This document shows positions 1-11,558 of a stretch of DNA of 64,000 nucleotides, piece by piece; position 1 is the stretch's first letter, and each line of letters opens with the position of its first letter. Source of the DNA: Takakia lepidozioides. Taxonomy: Eukaryota > Streptophyta > Takakiopsida > Takakiales > Takakiaceae. Position numbers and translations under genes: made by a program. Under the pieces are notes generated by a model. It saw only the letters and a list, made by a program, of their open reading frames with translations, did no database searches and was not told the DNA's origin. The stretch covers positions 70,971,053 to 71,035,052 of the forward strand of contig CM060732.1 in NCBI GenBank assembly GCA_030704615.1, in the 5' to 3' direction.

Positions 1-292
1 CCCTAGACTATGTGCAGAATCATTTATTCAACTGTTTTCAACCAGCTCCTTAATTCTATTTGTTCACTTCAAATTGGTTAATACTGAGGAAGCATGTATC
101 ATACGGCTCTAGGCAGATCCGTTGTCACAGCTGGTCACAGCAGCATTGTCACACTTTACTAAGTGGTCTCAAGGTTAGCACTTACATACAAGCTAGCTTC
201 AGACCGCTGTAGATTCTACAGTGTATAGAAAATAATGTAGGCATCTTCACTACGTGTAGGTTGGTCTGCCTAAGGCTTTCGTGGCAATGCAG

Positions 293-1677
293 GCTGAGCA
301 GCTACAAGATCTGATGGAGCAAGACTACGATATTGGGTGTGTAATCTCTCTGTCCCCTTCCATCTGTTGTAGCTTGGGATTGACTTTTATTAGTCCTCAG
401 TGGTTGCAGGAATGGATTTGAACAAATGTTATTAGTATATGCACTTGGAGTGTTGATAGTGCCATCTTGTATTTTACAAAGAAAATTGGACCTTGGAAGA
501 TAGCAAGCCGACAAGATAGATTGAAGCTCTATGTTTGAGCAAGACTAGGAATGATTTTGATATCCAGTGGTGAGAATCTTTCTGATCTCAAGATGCATTT
601 GATCCATTTTGAGCTTCTCCTCACTGTGCAGGTCAACAATAAGGGACAAGATCATCCCGCATGCAGTGTCATGGTTCACAGGCGAAGCCCTACAAGGAGA
701 AGAATTTGAGGATGAGGATGAGGAAGGTGATGGTGATGGTGATGGTGACGATGAGGATGAAGACGAGGATGATGAGGAGGAAGATGAGGAGGAAGAAGAT
801 GACGATGAGGAGCAAGTTCGCGGTCGAAAGGTCTCATCTAATTTCCCGTCTCTCTCTACTCTAAACCCGCTTGTAGAATATTGCCAGAAGTGCCTTACTT
901 CTGTCTTCTTTTCTTTTTTCATATTTGTTCTTGTGTGCTTCTCTGAAACATTGGTGGGACAGGGCACAGGTACTATGGGCCATGGCTCCCTAGCTGGTCT
1001 AGTATCTGGACATGCAAAACAATTTTTTTCACAGTATCGCATCAAGAGGGATTTCCTGGGATTTGGTTGTGTGGTCTTCAGTTGGGACAACTATTCAGCA
1101 GATTCTCACAACTGACTGGGCACGCTGCTTATTACTGAGTGGATGTGCTATTGCCCATTTGCATATCTGATGCATGTTTGATCCACAGCTGTTCTATGGC
1201 CAAGGGTTGGCTGGATAGTTGCAAAAAAACTCTCTTTTAAGTTGCAGCACTGCTGACATGCCCTCTTGTTTTGATTTGATGCAGCGCAGGAGCTCTCCGA
1301 TAAAGGTGATAGTACTATCTTACATTGAGGCTTCATCTCTTTGCCCCCACAGTTTTGCTGTTATGAACTGATAGCTCTTATGCTTGCATAACACATTAAC
1401 CTACCTTACTTGAATTCAAATGAACTGGAGTCTCTTGGTTAAGTCAGTAGGACTGTACATGCCATGTTACCGAAACCAACACAGGATTCGTGCTTTTTAC
1501 AGTCATTCATAGCAATTCGTCATACATCAATCACAAATTGAGGATGATTCGAGAGTTCAGTAACACACATAGGCTCTGCATTTCGGTCTGATTATTTTGC
1601 AGGCTGTACCTGAGAAGACTGCTTCTGGGAGGCAGCAGCAAGCTGGGGAACAGCCTCCTGAGTGCAAGCAGCAATAA
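293..1677 (+). CDS. NAP1: Nucleosome assembly protein 1 (NAP1), 3' part of gene, four exons seen
   Basis: Histone chaperone of the NAP1 family, which binds H2A-H2B and assists nucleosome assembly. Four exons fit together in one frame with GT-AG junctions: about 293-336 (ends DYDIG), 632-830, a 21-bp exon 1285-1305, and 1603-1677. Exon 632-830 carries the conserved [12 protein letters not shown] segment and then a long Asp/Glu tail, the usual C-terminal histone-binding region. The last exon ends in PPECKQQ and a TAA stop; plant NAP1 proteins commonly end in such a CaaX-like farnesylation box. An AATAAA overlaps the stop. The N-terminal half lies left of the window. The 293 boundary (after TGCAG) and the micro-exon are inferred from frame and splice sites. 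The family call is firm. Confidence 0.9.
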
Positions 1678-2214
1678 AGTGATATTGAGCTGGAGACTTC
1701 AAATCATTCTGTGAGGTCAGCCCAGCACAGGAAGTGCCGGATTGGGCATTTCCAGTTGATTAGTAAATGTAGTGTGCAGTTGTAAAGACTGGAGATCTTC
1801 CACCATTTTTCACTGAAAAGGTTACAGAGGCCAGCATACCACAGAGAGCAAAATGAGGAATCGGGAATCATGAAAGAGGCAGCAATGTGGAAAGGAACTG
1901 ACAGCAACCATATTGCTATTAGGTTTGGGATGCCCAGTTTTAGAGTCTCTGTAGATAACAATGGTAAAGGGCACCCAGTATATCAGTTTGTTGTTGCTCA
2001 TGGAGATTAAGATCTCGTGTATATTCCTGTACAAGGTTTTCAGAGAATTATTTGACCCTTTTCCTGACCTGTCAAGGGCTTTTTCCTGAAAGCATTACAT
2101 TCTCTGTGATACTTTTCCCTGTTTTTAGTACCTCCCCTTCAAGCCAAAGTGAAGAATGGAATACCTCCACACAGACATTGATAACTTAAAAGTTTGGGCT
2201 AGACAAAAGCTCTC
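1678..2214. other. Intergenic region between convergent host genes
   Basis: No supported ORF. NAP1 (+) and the U-box gene (-) converge here, so the 540 bases must hold both 3' untranslated regions and polyadenylation signals. Short ORFs on the minus strand have no recognisable motif. Confidence 0.6.
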
Positions 2215-4170
2215 CTAACTATCTGGCCTTGGCTCTGATTTGTGGAGAAGCTTGAGGAGGGAGCTTGCTTTGCGCTTGGCACGGGGGGTACCCATGGTTA
2301 GTAGTGTGTACAGATAAGGAACAGCTGTGTTGACCTGGAGCAAGTCTTCCCCATTCCTACACAAAGCCAGTAACAGAGTGATGATGTTTTCCTTTCCCCT
2401 GGGTGATGCAGCCCTCAACAGGTTCATGAGGATGGGGATGGCACTTGCTGCCCTGATGGCCCTAAGGCCCTCAGCAGATCCAGCAACAAGAGCAAGCACT
2501 GCCAAAGCATCATCAATGATGCCTGCTTCCTCATCGGTGAGGAGAGCCACAAGCAGTGGGATAGCCCCTGCATCCACAATTCTGGCCTTGTTCCCATGAT
2601 AGACAGCTACATTGAACAAGGCATTAGCTGCATCTTTCTTACCTCTCCTTGGTGTGCCCTCGCGGAGAAGTGTGACCAAGGCAGGAATTGCGATGCTTCC
2701 GATCAAGCTCTTGTACTCATCGACCACTGACAAACTGAAGAGAGTCGCAGCAGCATTTTCTCTAGCCTCCCCGCTGCTGCCGCTTCTCAAAACCTCAAGA
2801 ATGGGGTCCAGAGCCCCAGCAGCTACAATCAAAGACTTGTTATTGTCATAGATGGATAAATTCAGAAGAGCAGTCACTGCATTCTCTTGAGTTTTGGAAT
2901 CACAAGAAGAAAGAAGGGAGACGAGAAACGGAATGGCTCCAGCCTCTGCAATGCACCTGCGATTTTCCATGCCACACTTAGCAAGTAACCTCAACTCACA
3001 GGCAACCTGCTTCTTCACCTCAGGATTTTCAGTATTAGCAACCTTCCTTAGAAGAAACGAAGCTGTCATCTTGGTCGCCTCCAGAGCTGCACGGGTTGTG
3101 GCCATATGATCAACCCCACTTCCCTTCTTGCTAACCTTGTCTGGTTTCTCAAAGGGCATCTCGTTATCTTCGCACCACTGGCTGATGAGGCTCCGAAGGG
3201 CATTGTTAGGGATCAAGCTCTTGTGTAGGAGCTTTTGCCCACTCTTCGGACACGTAGAATGTCCTGCCTCCAGCCATCTTGAAATGGATGCACGGTCGTA
3301 GGTTTGCCCACTGGTAACGATCACAGGATCACGTATAAGGTCGAGACTGATGGGACAGCGGAATTCATCGGGGGGGGTAATGGCCCCTGTGATTTCCCTG
3401 CTAGTTTTTGACACCTTCCCTGACATCATCGAATCACGAGATAAGTCCTCAGAATCTGCCATCTCGCTCACCCCGTAGAGCACGCATTTGCCATAGCGTA
3501 CAAAGCTAATTAAGCTGGTTATGATCATTCTGTTGCTGCCTGAGTCATTGCTCAGCTCATCGTCCAACCTCTCCAGCTCTTTCTGGCAATCCCTGCCACT
3601 GAAGAGATGAAGTTGAGCAAATAACCTCTGCAATTGAGCAGAGTCTGGGGTCTCCTTCCTCTCGACTTCCTTCAGCAGTGTAAGCACCTCTTCACGCAGG
3701 TCTAGCTCTACGGGATCCAGAAAACACTTTGCCCTCGTCGCTTGCATTCTCACTAGCTCCACCTGTTCCCTGACCTCATCTGAAAGCTCCAATAACTCCA
3801 ACGGAAGGCGGTTTAGTGCTACAGCCATGCTCTGCGTGAGCTGGTGGAACTGCTGGGCCACGAACTCACTCTCCATAAGCAGCCAGAAACCACTACCCTC
3901 TCTGCAATCATCAAGCAACACCTTTGCTCTATGCATTATTCCATGCATCTCCCGAAAGGATAGAACAGCAGATGGTGGCAGAGGAGGGCGTGAGTCTCCA
4001 ATCTCTTCAAACAAGGAAGAAAGAAGCTTAATCCTGCAAGCAATGCTGGCCCCATTTCGCTTTTGACACACATCCGTCCTCTGGCATACAGCAACTTGTT
4101 GAGACAAGCTAAACAACGCTTTCACCAGGGACAAGACTGAAGGGGTGGGAGTTGGATCCATTCCCGTCAT
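2215..4170 (-). CDS. Plant U-box E3 ubiquitin ligase with ARM repeats (PUB17-like)
   Basis: A 651-residue protein in one uninterrupted exon, a usual length for the class. Residues about 10-230 are the helical N-terminal domain of plant U-box proteins. A U-box follows at about 265-340 (DEFRCPISLDLIRDPV, then GQTYDR and CPKSGQ), the fold that recruits E2 enzymes. About 360-645 form armadillo repeats (typical ENAVTALLNLS and GAIPLLVALL segments) that bind substrate. The U-box resembles those of the PUB16/17/18/19 group, whose members act in stress and immune signalling; the exact orthologue is inferred. Start taken at the first ATG; a second Met is three codons on. A minus-strand TATA-like ACTTTATAAT sits near 4391-4400. 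Stop-free over 1.95 kb, so probably functional. Confidence 0.93.
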   Translation of the reverse strand: MTGMDPTPTPSVLSLVKALFSLSQQVAVCQRTDVCQKRNGASIACRIKLLSSLFEEIGDSRPPLPPSAVLSFREMHGIMHRAKVLLDDCREGSGFWLLMESEFVAQQFHQLTQSMAVALNRLPLELLELSDEVREQVELVRMQATRAKCFLDPVELDLREEVLTLLKEVERKETPDSAQLQRLFAQLHLFSGRDCQKELERLDDELSNDSGSNRMIITSLISFVRYGKCVLYGVSEMADSEDLSRDSMMSGKVSKTSREITGAITPPDEFRCPISLDLIRDPVIVTSGQTYDRASISRWLEAGHSTCPKSGQKLLHKSLIPNNALRSLISQWCEDNEMPFEKPDKVSKKGSGVDHMATTRAALEATKMTASFLLRKVANTENPEVKKQVACELRLLAKCGMENRRCIAEAGAIPFLVSLLSSCDSKTQENAVTALLNLSIYDNNKSLIVAAGALDPILEVLRSGSSGEARENAAATLFSLSVVDEYKSLIGSIAIPALVTLLREGTPRRGKKDAANALFNVAVYHGNKARIVDAGAIPLLVALLTDEEAGIIDDALAVLALVAGSAEGLRAIRAASAIPILMNLLRAASPRGKENIITLLLALCRNGEDLLQVNTAVPYLYTLLTMGTPRAKRKASSLLKLLHKSEPRPDS

Positions 4171-5286
4171 CGCCTCCTACTTGTTGTCAATGACATAATC
4201 TGCAGAAAGATCAGTATCTCTCTCTCAATTCCCCCTATTTCACGCACCGCTCAATCTTCATCCCGTCTTCTTCTCCTCCACATTCTCCAACGAGGAAATC
4301 TTTCGTCTCAGTGACCCAATGTGTAGAAAAGATGTACCTTTCCCTCAATTCCCTCTTCTTGGATGCCGAGCTTCCATCCCGGACCTCAGCATTATAAAGT
4401 ACCATTTCATTTCATTTCATTCAATCTTCGGAATTCGTCCTTCACAGTAAATCATCTCCTCCCTAGAGCATCAACGCAATGAAAAACCCAGATTTCAGAT
4501 TTCGCTGAAAGTGCAGCCTCGCATCGATCTGCGTCATCGCTCCAGCAATGCTCGTCTCTACAAACTCGCCATCGCTGCTTCTTCTTCGCCCTCCCTCTTA
4601 CGTTACTTCATACCAGTATACCTCGACGTATACATTAGGTGGCACCGTATAGATATCCGTAATACGGTTCCGGGTTGAGTTGGGAATAAAGCCGCCCTTC
4701 AACAGTTACGGGACCACCTAATGTTCGCTTTTCTTTACTTTATATATTTCCGTGACCAAGTGGGTTTGAGCCCGAAACTAGTGCGATGTGGCCACACCAA
4801 GTGATGACGTGTGGATAGTTGACCTCCCTTTAATAGCTTCGGACAAGTAATCTTATCACACGTGGCGTGGATATTAGACAGTTTTTAAATACTGGCATTC
4901 AAGTGGTTGAGGTCAGCGGCTGTGTCGTGCAGTATTATAGCGCCACGTATGGATAAGATGCGGCGCCGAACGGCAATTTATGGTATGTGATATCGTTTTA
5001 TAAGAGACTCTACCGTGGGTGTGTGTTTATTTAGGGCTCGCGTGGGCGTACAGAATATGTAGCTCATGTACATATTTATCATCTTTGGATGATGTGGCAA
5101 AGTGCCATTGCTTGTGAGGATGAGCGCTAGGTATATCCACCTGCATAGGGTACGAAATTTGGATGATAATTTGGGAAAACTTGGATGAACATCAAAGCCC
5201 GGTTATGTATTCGCCTGCCTCCTACCGACTGGCCGCTCCCGTGATTTTTCTTTAAAATTTGAAAAATAGCACAAGTGGCTACCTTA
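4171..5286. other. 5' flank of the U-box gene and AT-rich spacer
   Basis: No coding sequence supported. The first 250 bases have CT-rich runs on the plus strand, as often seen in plant promoters and leaders, and a possible minus-strand TATA-like sequence near 4391-4400. A small inverted-repeat unit lies at 4632-4724. The remainder becomes steadily more AT-rich towards the MITE at 5287. Confidence 0.5.
4632..4724. repeat. 93-bp inverted-repeat mini element
   Basis: The first 11 bases (ACATTAGGTGG) are repeated as a perfect inverted copy at the end, and a further CCGTA is shared two bases inside. This is the layout of a very small MITE or a structured insertion. No clear target duplication is visible and only one copy is present, so the assignment is tentative. 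Confidence 0.4.
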
Positions 5287-5475
5287 GTACCTTGGCGACT
5301 TCCACACAAATTTTAATATTTCAAAGATTGTTGAAATTTTTGGAAATTGATTTTGTGAAATTAAGGAACTTTGTGAATGATAATAAAGCATATTTAGGAA
5401 TATTCCATATATTGAAATGAAATTCTCAAAATAAAATAAACATTCGACATATGATTGTTGATCTTGCCAAGGTAC
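5287..5475. mobile_element. Tc1/mariner-like MITE, copy 1 (189 bp)
   Basis: Starts GTACCTTGGC and ends with its inverted complement, flanked on both sides by TA, the usual target duplication of Tc1/mariner elements. A second copy of exactly the same length lies at 18493-18681 in the same orientation and differs mainly by substitutions. It has no coding capacity, as expected for a non-autonomous element moved by a transposase encoded elsewhere. Confidence 0.75.
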
Positions 5476-5763
5476 TACGGTATTAAGTTTTACAGGAAAT
5501 AGCTATATAATCTGTTCATCCATTTGAAAATTTGGATAGAATCATCTTTTTATGTACGTTGATCCATTTATATAATCCATATTTGGTGAATTCATCCATT
5601 ATTATTTTTTCCTTGTGGAAGTTTGGCGATTTCATCCATAAAAAAATGGGGAATTCACGACAGAATATTCCATTTTAATGGTTTGAGGTCGCCATTTGGC
5701 GTTTTTTCGCCAAAAAAGAAAAACATTGCCGGTTTGCTAGGCTAGCCAGGCTCATCTTGGTGG
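5476..5763. other. AT-rich spacer with left target duplication of the MULE
   Basis: AT-rich DNA without ORFs. The last nine bases (5755-5763, TCTTGGTGG) are the left target-site duplication of the Mutator-like element that follows; the right copy is at 17942-17950. Confidence 0.7.
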
Positions 5764-6128
5764 GCCTCTCATTTTAAGATAATAGGGTCTTCAATGGGCA
5801 TGTGCGATGTGGCCGGTGGGCCCCGCGCACGGACGCTCAGCTCCCCAGCACCCCGCCCGCCCCGCCCGCCGCTGCGCGCGGTCGCCCAGCCACGGGCGCG
5901 GCTGCAGCAACCGCGCCCGCGCCCCCCGTCCACCGCGCGGCCAGTCCCCCGCCCATGAGTCCGCTGCCCTCCAGTCTGCCAATCCGCTGCTGCCCAGCAG
6001 TCTGCCAATCCGCCAGTCCGGTGCTGGCCAGTCCGCTGGCCAATCCCCTACCATCCAGTCCGCTGACGGCGCAGGATCGCCACCGTCCATTCCCATAACC
6101 CATCCGAGCCCTCCATTTTTAGGGCTGC
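5764..6128. repeat. Left long terminal inverted repeat of the MULE
   Basis: About 365 bases, very GC-rich in the centre, matching the inverse of 17534-17941. The inner edge is the shared AGGGCTGC/GCAGCCCT. The middle contains a variable number of CAGTCCGCTG/CCAGTCCG units, which explains the length difference between the two arms. GC-rich ORFs on both strands here are by-products of composition. Confidence 0.88.
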
Positions 6129-6272
6129 AATTCAAACCTTTATCCCTGTCACCTGCCACTTGCCAGCAGCCGCGAACGTGCGCACTGTTCTTCTGGCACG
6201 TTGTCGATCGTGTCCTGTACTGCGGCGCGTTTCTTGCATGTTCAGAAGCATGTCATTTGTACTGTATAGGGC

Positions 6273-9213
6273 ATGGACGTGGAAACAAAACCCGATGATA
6301 TGCTGATCACGGAAAGCCCGCTTATACGGCCTCTTCGACAATGTTTGCAAACAGCAAAACCAGGACCCTTCAACAGGAAGGATCTCCATTGGAAGAGTGA
6401 GACGCAATATGGGTTTATGGGTATGCGAGTGAATGTTGAAAAGGCCTGCATACCTTGGGATAGAGTTGATGACTTTGTCTTGGGAGATGAGAGTTTGGAG
6501 GATTACCCCACTCAATTTTGGGTGAATGTCCATTCTAAAGTGGAACCCGGCTCGTGAAAAGCACCCAGAGCCAACACATTTCTGTCCAGTATTATGTGTG
6601 CACCATCCTCAGTCCTTTTGACGTTTCATTGCATGTCTGTTGTCATTTTTTGTTTCACGAGTTCTCTGATTTTATGCTTCCTCAAGTCGTTGGATATCGA
6701 TTTTAGAACTTTCAGTCCAGGTATCAATGCTGCTACGGTCCTGATGACAAGCGCACCAACAAGGCAATAGTGGAGGATCCAAAACAGAAGCGTGGAGGAC
6801 CTTTTGTGGGTGCTGGAACATCTTGCCCTCATAAAGGCCCAAGGAGAAAGAAGTCGGAGTATGGAGAGTCTTACAAGCGTGGTTGCCAATGTTGTTTCAA
6901 GGTCCAGCAATGCTATCTCGCCCCTGACATCTGTGTCCTCACGTACTACAACAACATGGAGCATACAGATGCGCAAGGGAAACCCTCGCATGGGAAGTCC
7001 GCAGAGTTCAGGAACACCCGCCACGCCTATGCACCACACATTAGCGAGGAATTGAAAGCCTGGGTCGTCGAGTGTTTGTGCCGAGGCCTGTCGGTCGCCC
7101 AAATCATGATGGAGCATAAAGAGCACGTGATGAACAACACCGGCTTGGGCGATGCATGGACCCGCGATGATTTCTTCTTGGAGCAAGATGTTCGCAACCT
7201 TGCCGAGAAACGTGCGTGACAAACCTTCAAAAAGCACGCCGATGATGCGGAGAGTGTGCGCATGTGGAGAGACCAGAATCCTGCGTCCGTTTTTTTCTAT
7301 CAAGAGGAGAAATTAGAGCCAACATTCGAGCATTTTGATGGAGATTTGACATTCACTATTGGCATACAGACTCCGTGGCAGAAACGACGAATGCTGGAAC
7401 TAGGATATGACCGTATCGTTGCATGTGATGCAACCTTTGGGACAAATCATGACAAGGTACTATTCGAACGATTCCATGGACTTGTACGAGCATGATAGCA
7501 TAGTACCATGCAACATTCACATAAAATTTGGTGTGCTGACTCTTTCTGTATGTTTTCATATGTACGTTGTGGAAGACCGAGGGGCAGACCCATTGTGAAC
7601 CGCTGCAGACCTTATCACTCTTATGAAGCCTTCTCGTGCATAATTGAGCGGAATTTGCTTTCTTTGACCATCTTACATTGTGCATTCCAACATATTGTAC
7701 ACGTTGACCGCTGTGGCAGTCCAATGGGGCAGTCCGCTGCCCCAGTCCTAGCTAGGGGAAGTCCAATGGGGAAGTCCAATGGGGAAGTCCACTGGGTAGT
7801 CCAATGGGGTTATTCCTGCACATCAACGTCATGGCATTGTACTGTCCACTGGGCGAGTCAAGTGGCTCTGCCCACTGATACAGATCGCTGTTACAGTCCA
7901 CTCCGGCAGTCCACCATTGCAATCCGATCCCAAGACTCTAATGTGTACCATGTGTGTTGTGCAGAATTGTTTTTGAAGGAGTACTCATTTTCCTCTGCCT
8001 TTGGCATGTCCACAAGGCATGGGTGAAGCAATCATGCAAGAAAACGAAGGATCCGGTGACCGCTGTAAACTTGTTGAAGGATATGGGAGACCTCATGTAC
8101 TATAGAGGGGGACCACACAACGAGAAAAGAGCGCTTCAGTGGGTTGCAAGGAGAATCCGTCGTATGAGGTCAAAATACCCGAAAGGACATGAATTTCTTG
8201 ACTATATCGAACAGTACTGGAAGCCCAAAATAGCAATGTGGTGTACAGCAGCCCACCATGTCCCTCATGCGAGCCAAGACACAAACGCAAGCATTGAGGC
8301 ATACCATGGAAATCTGAAGGCAAGAATTGCCATAGGGAAAGGCAAGATGAGTGGTCGTAGAGTGGACTGGCTTATATGGGAACTCACTGGCCGTGTGCTA
8401 ACACAGTACTGGTACGCAATCCATTTGAAGACCCACGGGTTCATAAGAAATGACAAACACGAAAAGTATATATCCAGTTCTATACTTGCGGCATGAGACA
8501 TTCATGCTGAGAGTGTTACTTTTCCCTTGGGTCCTGGTGAACCAGCCTTCGTTCTCAGCAGCACCCCGGCACAACATACATTGTTTACAATCCTAATTGT
8601 GATTGGGCTTGTTGCACGTGCCCATGGGCAATGAAGCAAGCATCAGGTCCGTGTCCTGAAGATGCTTCACCCTGACCTGCAGGATGGCCTCCTTGTGCGC
8701 GCTTGTGGCACGGCGCTGGGAACCATTCATGGAGGATTACCTAACTTGCTCTTGGGCAATGGTGCCAGCGGCAACAACGAATCCAACCAGTTCATGGAAA
8801 GACATCCTCCGGACGACTTCCCCTACGACGAGGCACCTCTGGAGGTCTCAGCCTCAATGGAACAAGAATTCGCGGATATACTTCGCATTGTAGGTGATGA
8901 CAAATACCTGGAGGCACATGCCCGATCTACTATTTGTATGTGCAGATGGCAGCTCGTTGATATCCTGACGAAAAGTGCGGCTACAATGTTGCACCCTGCG
9001 GCAGCGAAGGCTTTCCGTTCTCTGAACAACAACAACAACAACAACAACATGTCTCTGAAAAGGAGACGAGATTTCATGGAGGCCTGGAAAACCCGGCCTA
9101 GGGTTTTGCGGAGAACCAGCAAGAGGGTGTCTGCACCTGCACCTGCAGCACATATATACTCGAAAATTCGCAAGGTTTCAGGTCGTGTAGGTGTCACGAA
9201 GAAGACAATATAA
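6273..9213 (+). pseudogene. MULE (FAR1/Mutator-type) transposase, broken
   Basis: Plus-strand pieces add up to a MULE transposase. An N-terminal exon lies at about 6273-6540. An exon from about 6719 to 7459 contains a Cys-rich zinc-binding stretch and then the catalytic-core start CDATFGTN. After a probable intron full of CAGTCCAATGGGG repeats, about 7963-8496 carries FLCLWHVHKAW, the usual second core block. A SWIM-like zinc finger start (CCTCPWAMKQASG) lies near 8608-8646, and the C-terminal region runs to 9213 with a CAA-encoded Asn run. Breaks: in-frame TGA at 7217-7219, TGA at 8494-8496, a frame change near 8570, and loss of the expected CxH half of the SWIM finger near 8647. Exon limits are approximate. 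Confidence 0.8.
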
Positions 9214-9229
9214 GTCTGCAATTCCTCTA

Positions 9230-9720
9230 GTAGCATTGTCCTTTTCTGAAATACAAGTCCGCAATGGACTCATGCACAGTCTCCCAACAGACTCCTCCAG
9301 TCTCCACAATCCCAGCACACTCCGGCACAAACTCCCGGTTGCAGAGTCCCACAATGGACTCCTGCACAGTCTCCCAACTGACTCCCACACAGTCTCCCAA
9401 GCATAGTTTCCCAACGGACTCACGCACAGTCTCCCAACAGAGTCACAGTCAACAGACTGCGAACGCCAATAAGCCAGTCTGCTGGTCAGTCTGCTGCCCA
9501 CTCCAAAAGTCTGCTCACCACACTTCCACCTCATCCCTGCAACTCTTCCAGCAGACTGCTAGACAGACTAAGTCTCAAGCAGACTCATCCACAACAGTAG
9601 ACTCAAAATGGACAGGCTCCAGTGGACTACCTCCCTAACGACTCATGCCAATCCAGCGTCCCAGCAGACTCATGGACATGGTGCCTACCAGACTAGGTAC
9701 CAGACCCACCAGTCCTAGCC
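9230..9720. repeat. Cluster of CAGACTCxxxCAGTCTCCCAACAGACTC repeats
   Basis: Directly after the transposase, the plus strand is built from irregularly spaced copies of ACTC(C)TGCACAGTCTCCCAA and CAACAGACTC. It is part of the CAGTCTG-family repetition that fills this MULE. No gene is supported; ORFs on both strands here are translations of the repeat. Confidence 0.65.
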
Positions 9721-9958
9721 TCGGCAGCGTACTGCTTGCACATTCAAGCTTAGCAGACTCGGGTGCACAGTGCATGGAAAAATTGACACCATTGTGTCCA
9801 TTGAGTTTAGTGACAACATTACAAAACATGCCAGCACCCACAGTACACAAAAGTGCTCATCACCACTGGAATAGTAAGCGAAAAGACTCGCATGTTTTAT
9901 TTCGGTACATAGACACAGGACAAGTACATCATACTCATGAGAGCAATTTCTCTATATA

Positions 9959-10801
9959 CTAGGCACACTGCATTCGCTGCCCAAGTGCAAACTTGAAAGT
10001 AAACCAGTCCTTTGTGAAAGGTGTTCCTCTCTCTGGCTTTGCAGTCTTGGAGACATTTCCTCTAACTTTTACCCACTCATAAAACACTTGAATGAATGAC
10101 ATGATGTAAAAGCCACACTCCCAGCTGAATGGTTGCTGGGGTAGATCAGGCGCGTGGAACTGAAATGCTTGGACAATCTCATGCCACTCCGGTGAGTCCA
10201 TCGAGTACCCTAAGCACTCAGCATGAAGCTTCCGAATCCACCCTAGAACAAAAGGACAACTATGCAAGTCCCTAATAGAGTTCAGGTGAGTGTAACAGCC
10301 CTTGCGGAGGTCGATGATACAAACACTCCAGTGCCCCCTGCAATGGTATCAAACAACATGGCGTCATTGCACAATCATGATGGGCAGACTCAGCAGACTG
10401 ACACTTAGCAGACCGACCACTCAGTAGACTCAGCACTCAACAGACTCAATCTTCAAACCCAGTCCACTGCACAAACACAGAGGTCAACTTAATTGCTCAG
10501 AGTCAAGACGACACTGCGAAACCAGACTATGACTCAGGAGACAGTCTCAGCAGACTCGGAAGAGTTCTCACTCGTCCCCAATTGGCACCAAAATGAAATC
10601 GCACTCTTTCAAGTCCTTGCCTAGTCGTTCAGTGCTAAGGCAACATTTCAAGACCTCCAGAAGGCTTTCACGTTGCCCCACCCCCAATGACTTCAACACT
10701 GTCCACGTCGACGTTGGAAGAACAGCAATAGTGTTGGTGAACCGACTTCTCATAGAATCGACACCACAGCTCCATGAGTCTATCTGTGCACTCCGACTCA
10801 A
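9959..10801 (-). CDS. ULP1/SENP-like cysteine peptidase domain, last two exons of MULE gene
   Basis: Two minus-strand exons join cleanly: about 10801-10573, ending in CDFILVPIGD at a GTGAG donor, and 10337-9959 after TGCAG. Together they give the core of a ULP1-type deSUMOylating peptidase: His in GHWSV (near 10333), Asp in the following IRDLHS segment, Gln in QQPFSWECGF, and the catalytic Cys at 10115-10117. Such peptidases cleave SUMO or related modifiers. In plant MULEs they are carried as a second gene of unknown role in transposition. The stop is at 9959. The catalytic residues are intact here, unlike in the neighbouring transposase. The upstream exons appear to extend to 15667. Confidence 0.8.
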
Positions 10802-11153
10802 CCTTCTAGAGCGCCTTTATGTCATCCGGCGACAGTCCGCATTCAAACCGTGGGTCCCCTTCAAAAAACATCAGCATGGAATTACCCGCCTTGACGTGCA
10901 GAGCATGTGCTTTGCCAAACCGAGCACCCATCCTGTACAAAGCAGACCATCCTTCGGGAAGCCTCATGTACTGAACAGACTGACGTCAACATGGTACCAA
11001 ACACTCTACAGGCTAAACAGTTCATCAGACTGACAAGACTAACCACAACAGACAATGATGAAACCAACAGCAGACTGACTAGCGAGCAGACTGACCACAA
11101 CAGAGCGCAAAGCACTTAATGACAAAGACAGACGAGGAGACTGAGCACAGTAC
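10380..11153. repeat. Intronic stretch rich in CAGACTGA/CAGCAGACTC units
   Basis: Copies of the CAGACT(C/G) motif are scattered at 10380-10570 and again at 10960-11150 on the plus strand, on either side of the peptidase exon 10573-10801. Most probably introns of the minus-strand peptidase gene. No independent ORF is supported. Confidence 0.5.
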
Positions 11154-11558
11154 TCACCTATGCTGCTCCAGGAAACGACCCACATCTTTGTCCATGTCCA
11201 CGGCCAGCTTGCAGTTCTTGTTCATAAAGACGCCAGACTTTTTCTTCATCGGTCTCTTGGTACTCGGTCCCTCCTCGACCTCCTCAGCATGGTCCACGAC
11301 AGTCCGCTTCTTGGCTTTGCCTCTCCCCTGGAAAGCAGGGACAGCTGTAGGCGGGCTGGATAGAGCAGACAAACGCAGCGCTGCCGCCCTACTTCGCAAC
11401 AGAGGCTGGTCAGCAGGTTTGTTTACACTTGCTGGACCTGTCTTTGCAGCTTCGTGGGTCGCATGTGTACAACTGACCCGCGCATCGGGGGGCGTGCTCA
11501 CCCCCACACCTTTCTTGGTTGTCGATCCCACGTTTGCAGCATAGGCAGAAGATGTCAT
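11154..11558 (-). CDS. Central exon of the MULE ULP1 gene (basic linker)
   Basis: A 134-codon minus-strand open stretch with Lys/Arg-rich segments (KKRTVVDH, KRPMKKKSG) and an N-terminal Ser/Thr/Ala-rich part. No domain recognised. It lies between the peptidase exons and the Gln/Thr-rich segment, on the same strand, with flanking repeats at both ends, so I read it as an internal exon. Exact splice sites are uncertain. Confidence 0.45.
   Translation of the reverse strand: MTSSAYAANVGSTTKKGVGVSTPPDARVSCTHATHEAAKTGPASVNKPADQPLLRSRAAALRLSALSSPPTAVPAFQGRGKAKKRTVVDHAEEVEEGPSTKRPMKKKSGVFMNKNCKLAVDMDKDVGRFLEQHR

Noticed and set aside
545-1090. Minus-strand ORF with a long poly-Ser/Pro run
   Set aside because: It is the antisense of the acidic tail of NAP1 and its introns; the plus-strand exons fit a known protein with splice sites.
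5769-6298. Several GC-rich ORFs on both strands in the left end of the MULE
   Set aside because: They translate the GC-rich terminal inverted repeat and occur in mirrored form at 17559-17936; no domain and no consistent frame.
6132-7303. Minus-strand ORFs of up to 225 codons across the transposase
   Set aside because: Antisense of the MULE transposase exons, which show catalytic-core motifs on the plus strand.
9020-9060. Poly-Asn run in the transposase C-terminus as a functional prion-like domain
   Set aside because: Encoded by a pure CAA/AAC microsatellite; simple repeat expansion is the simpler explanation.
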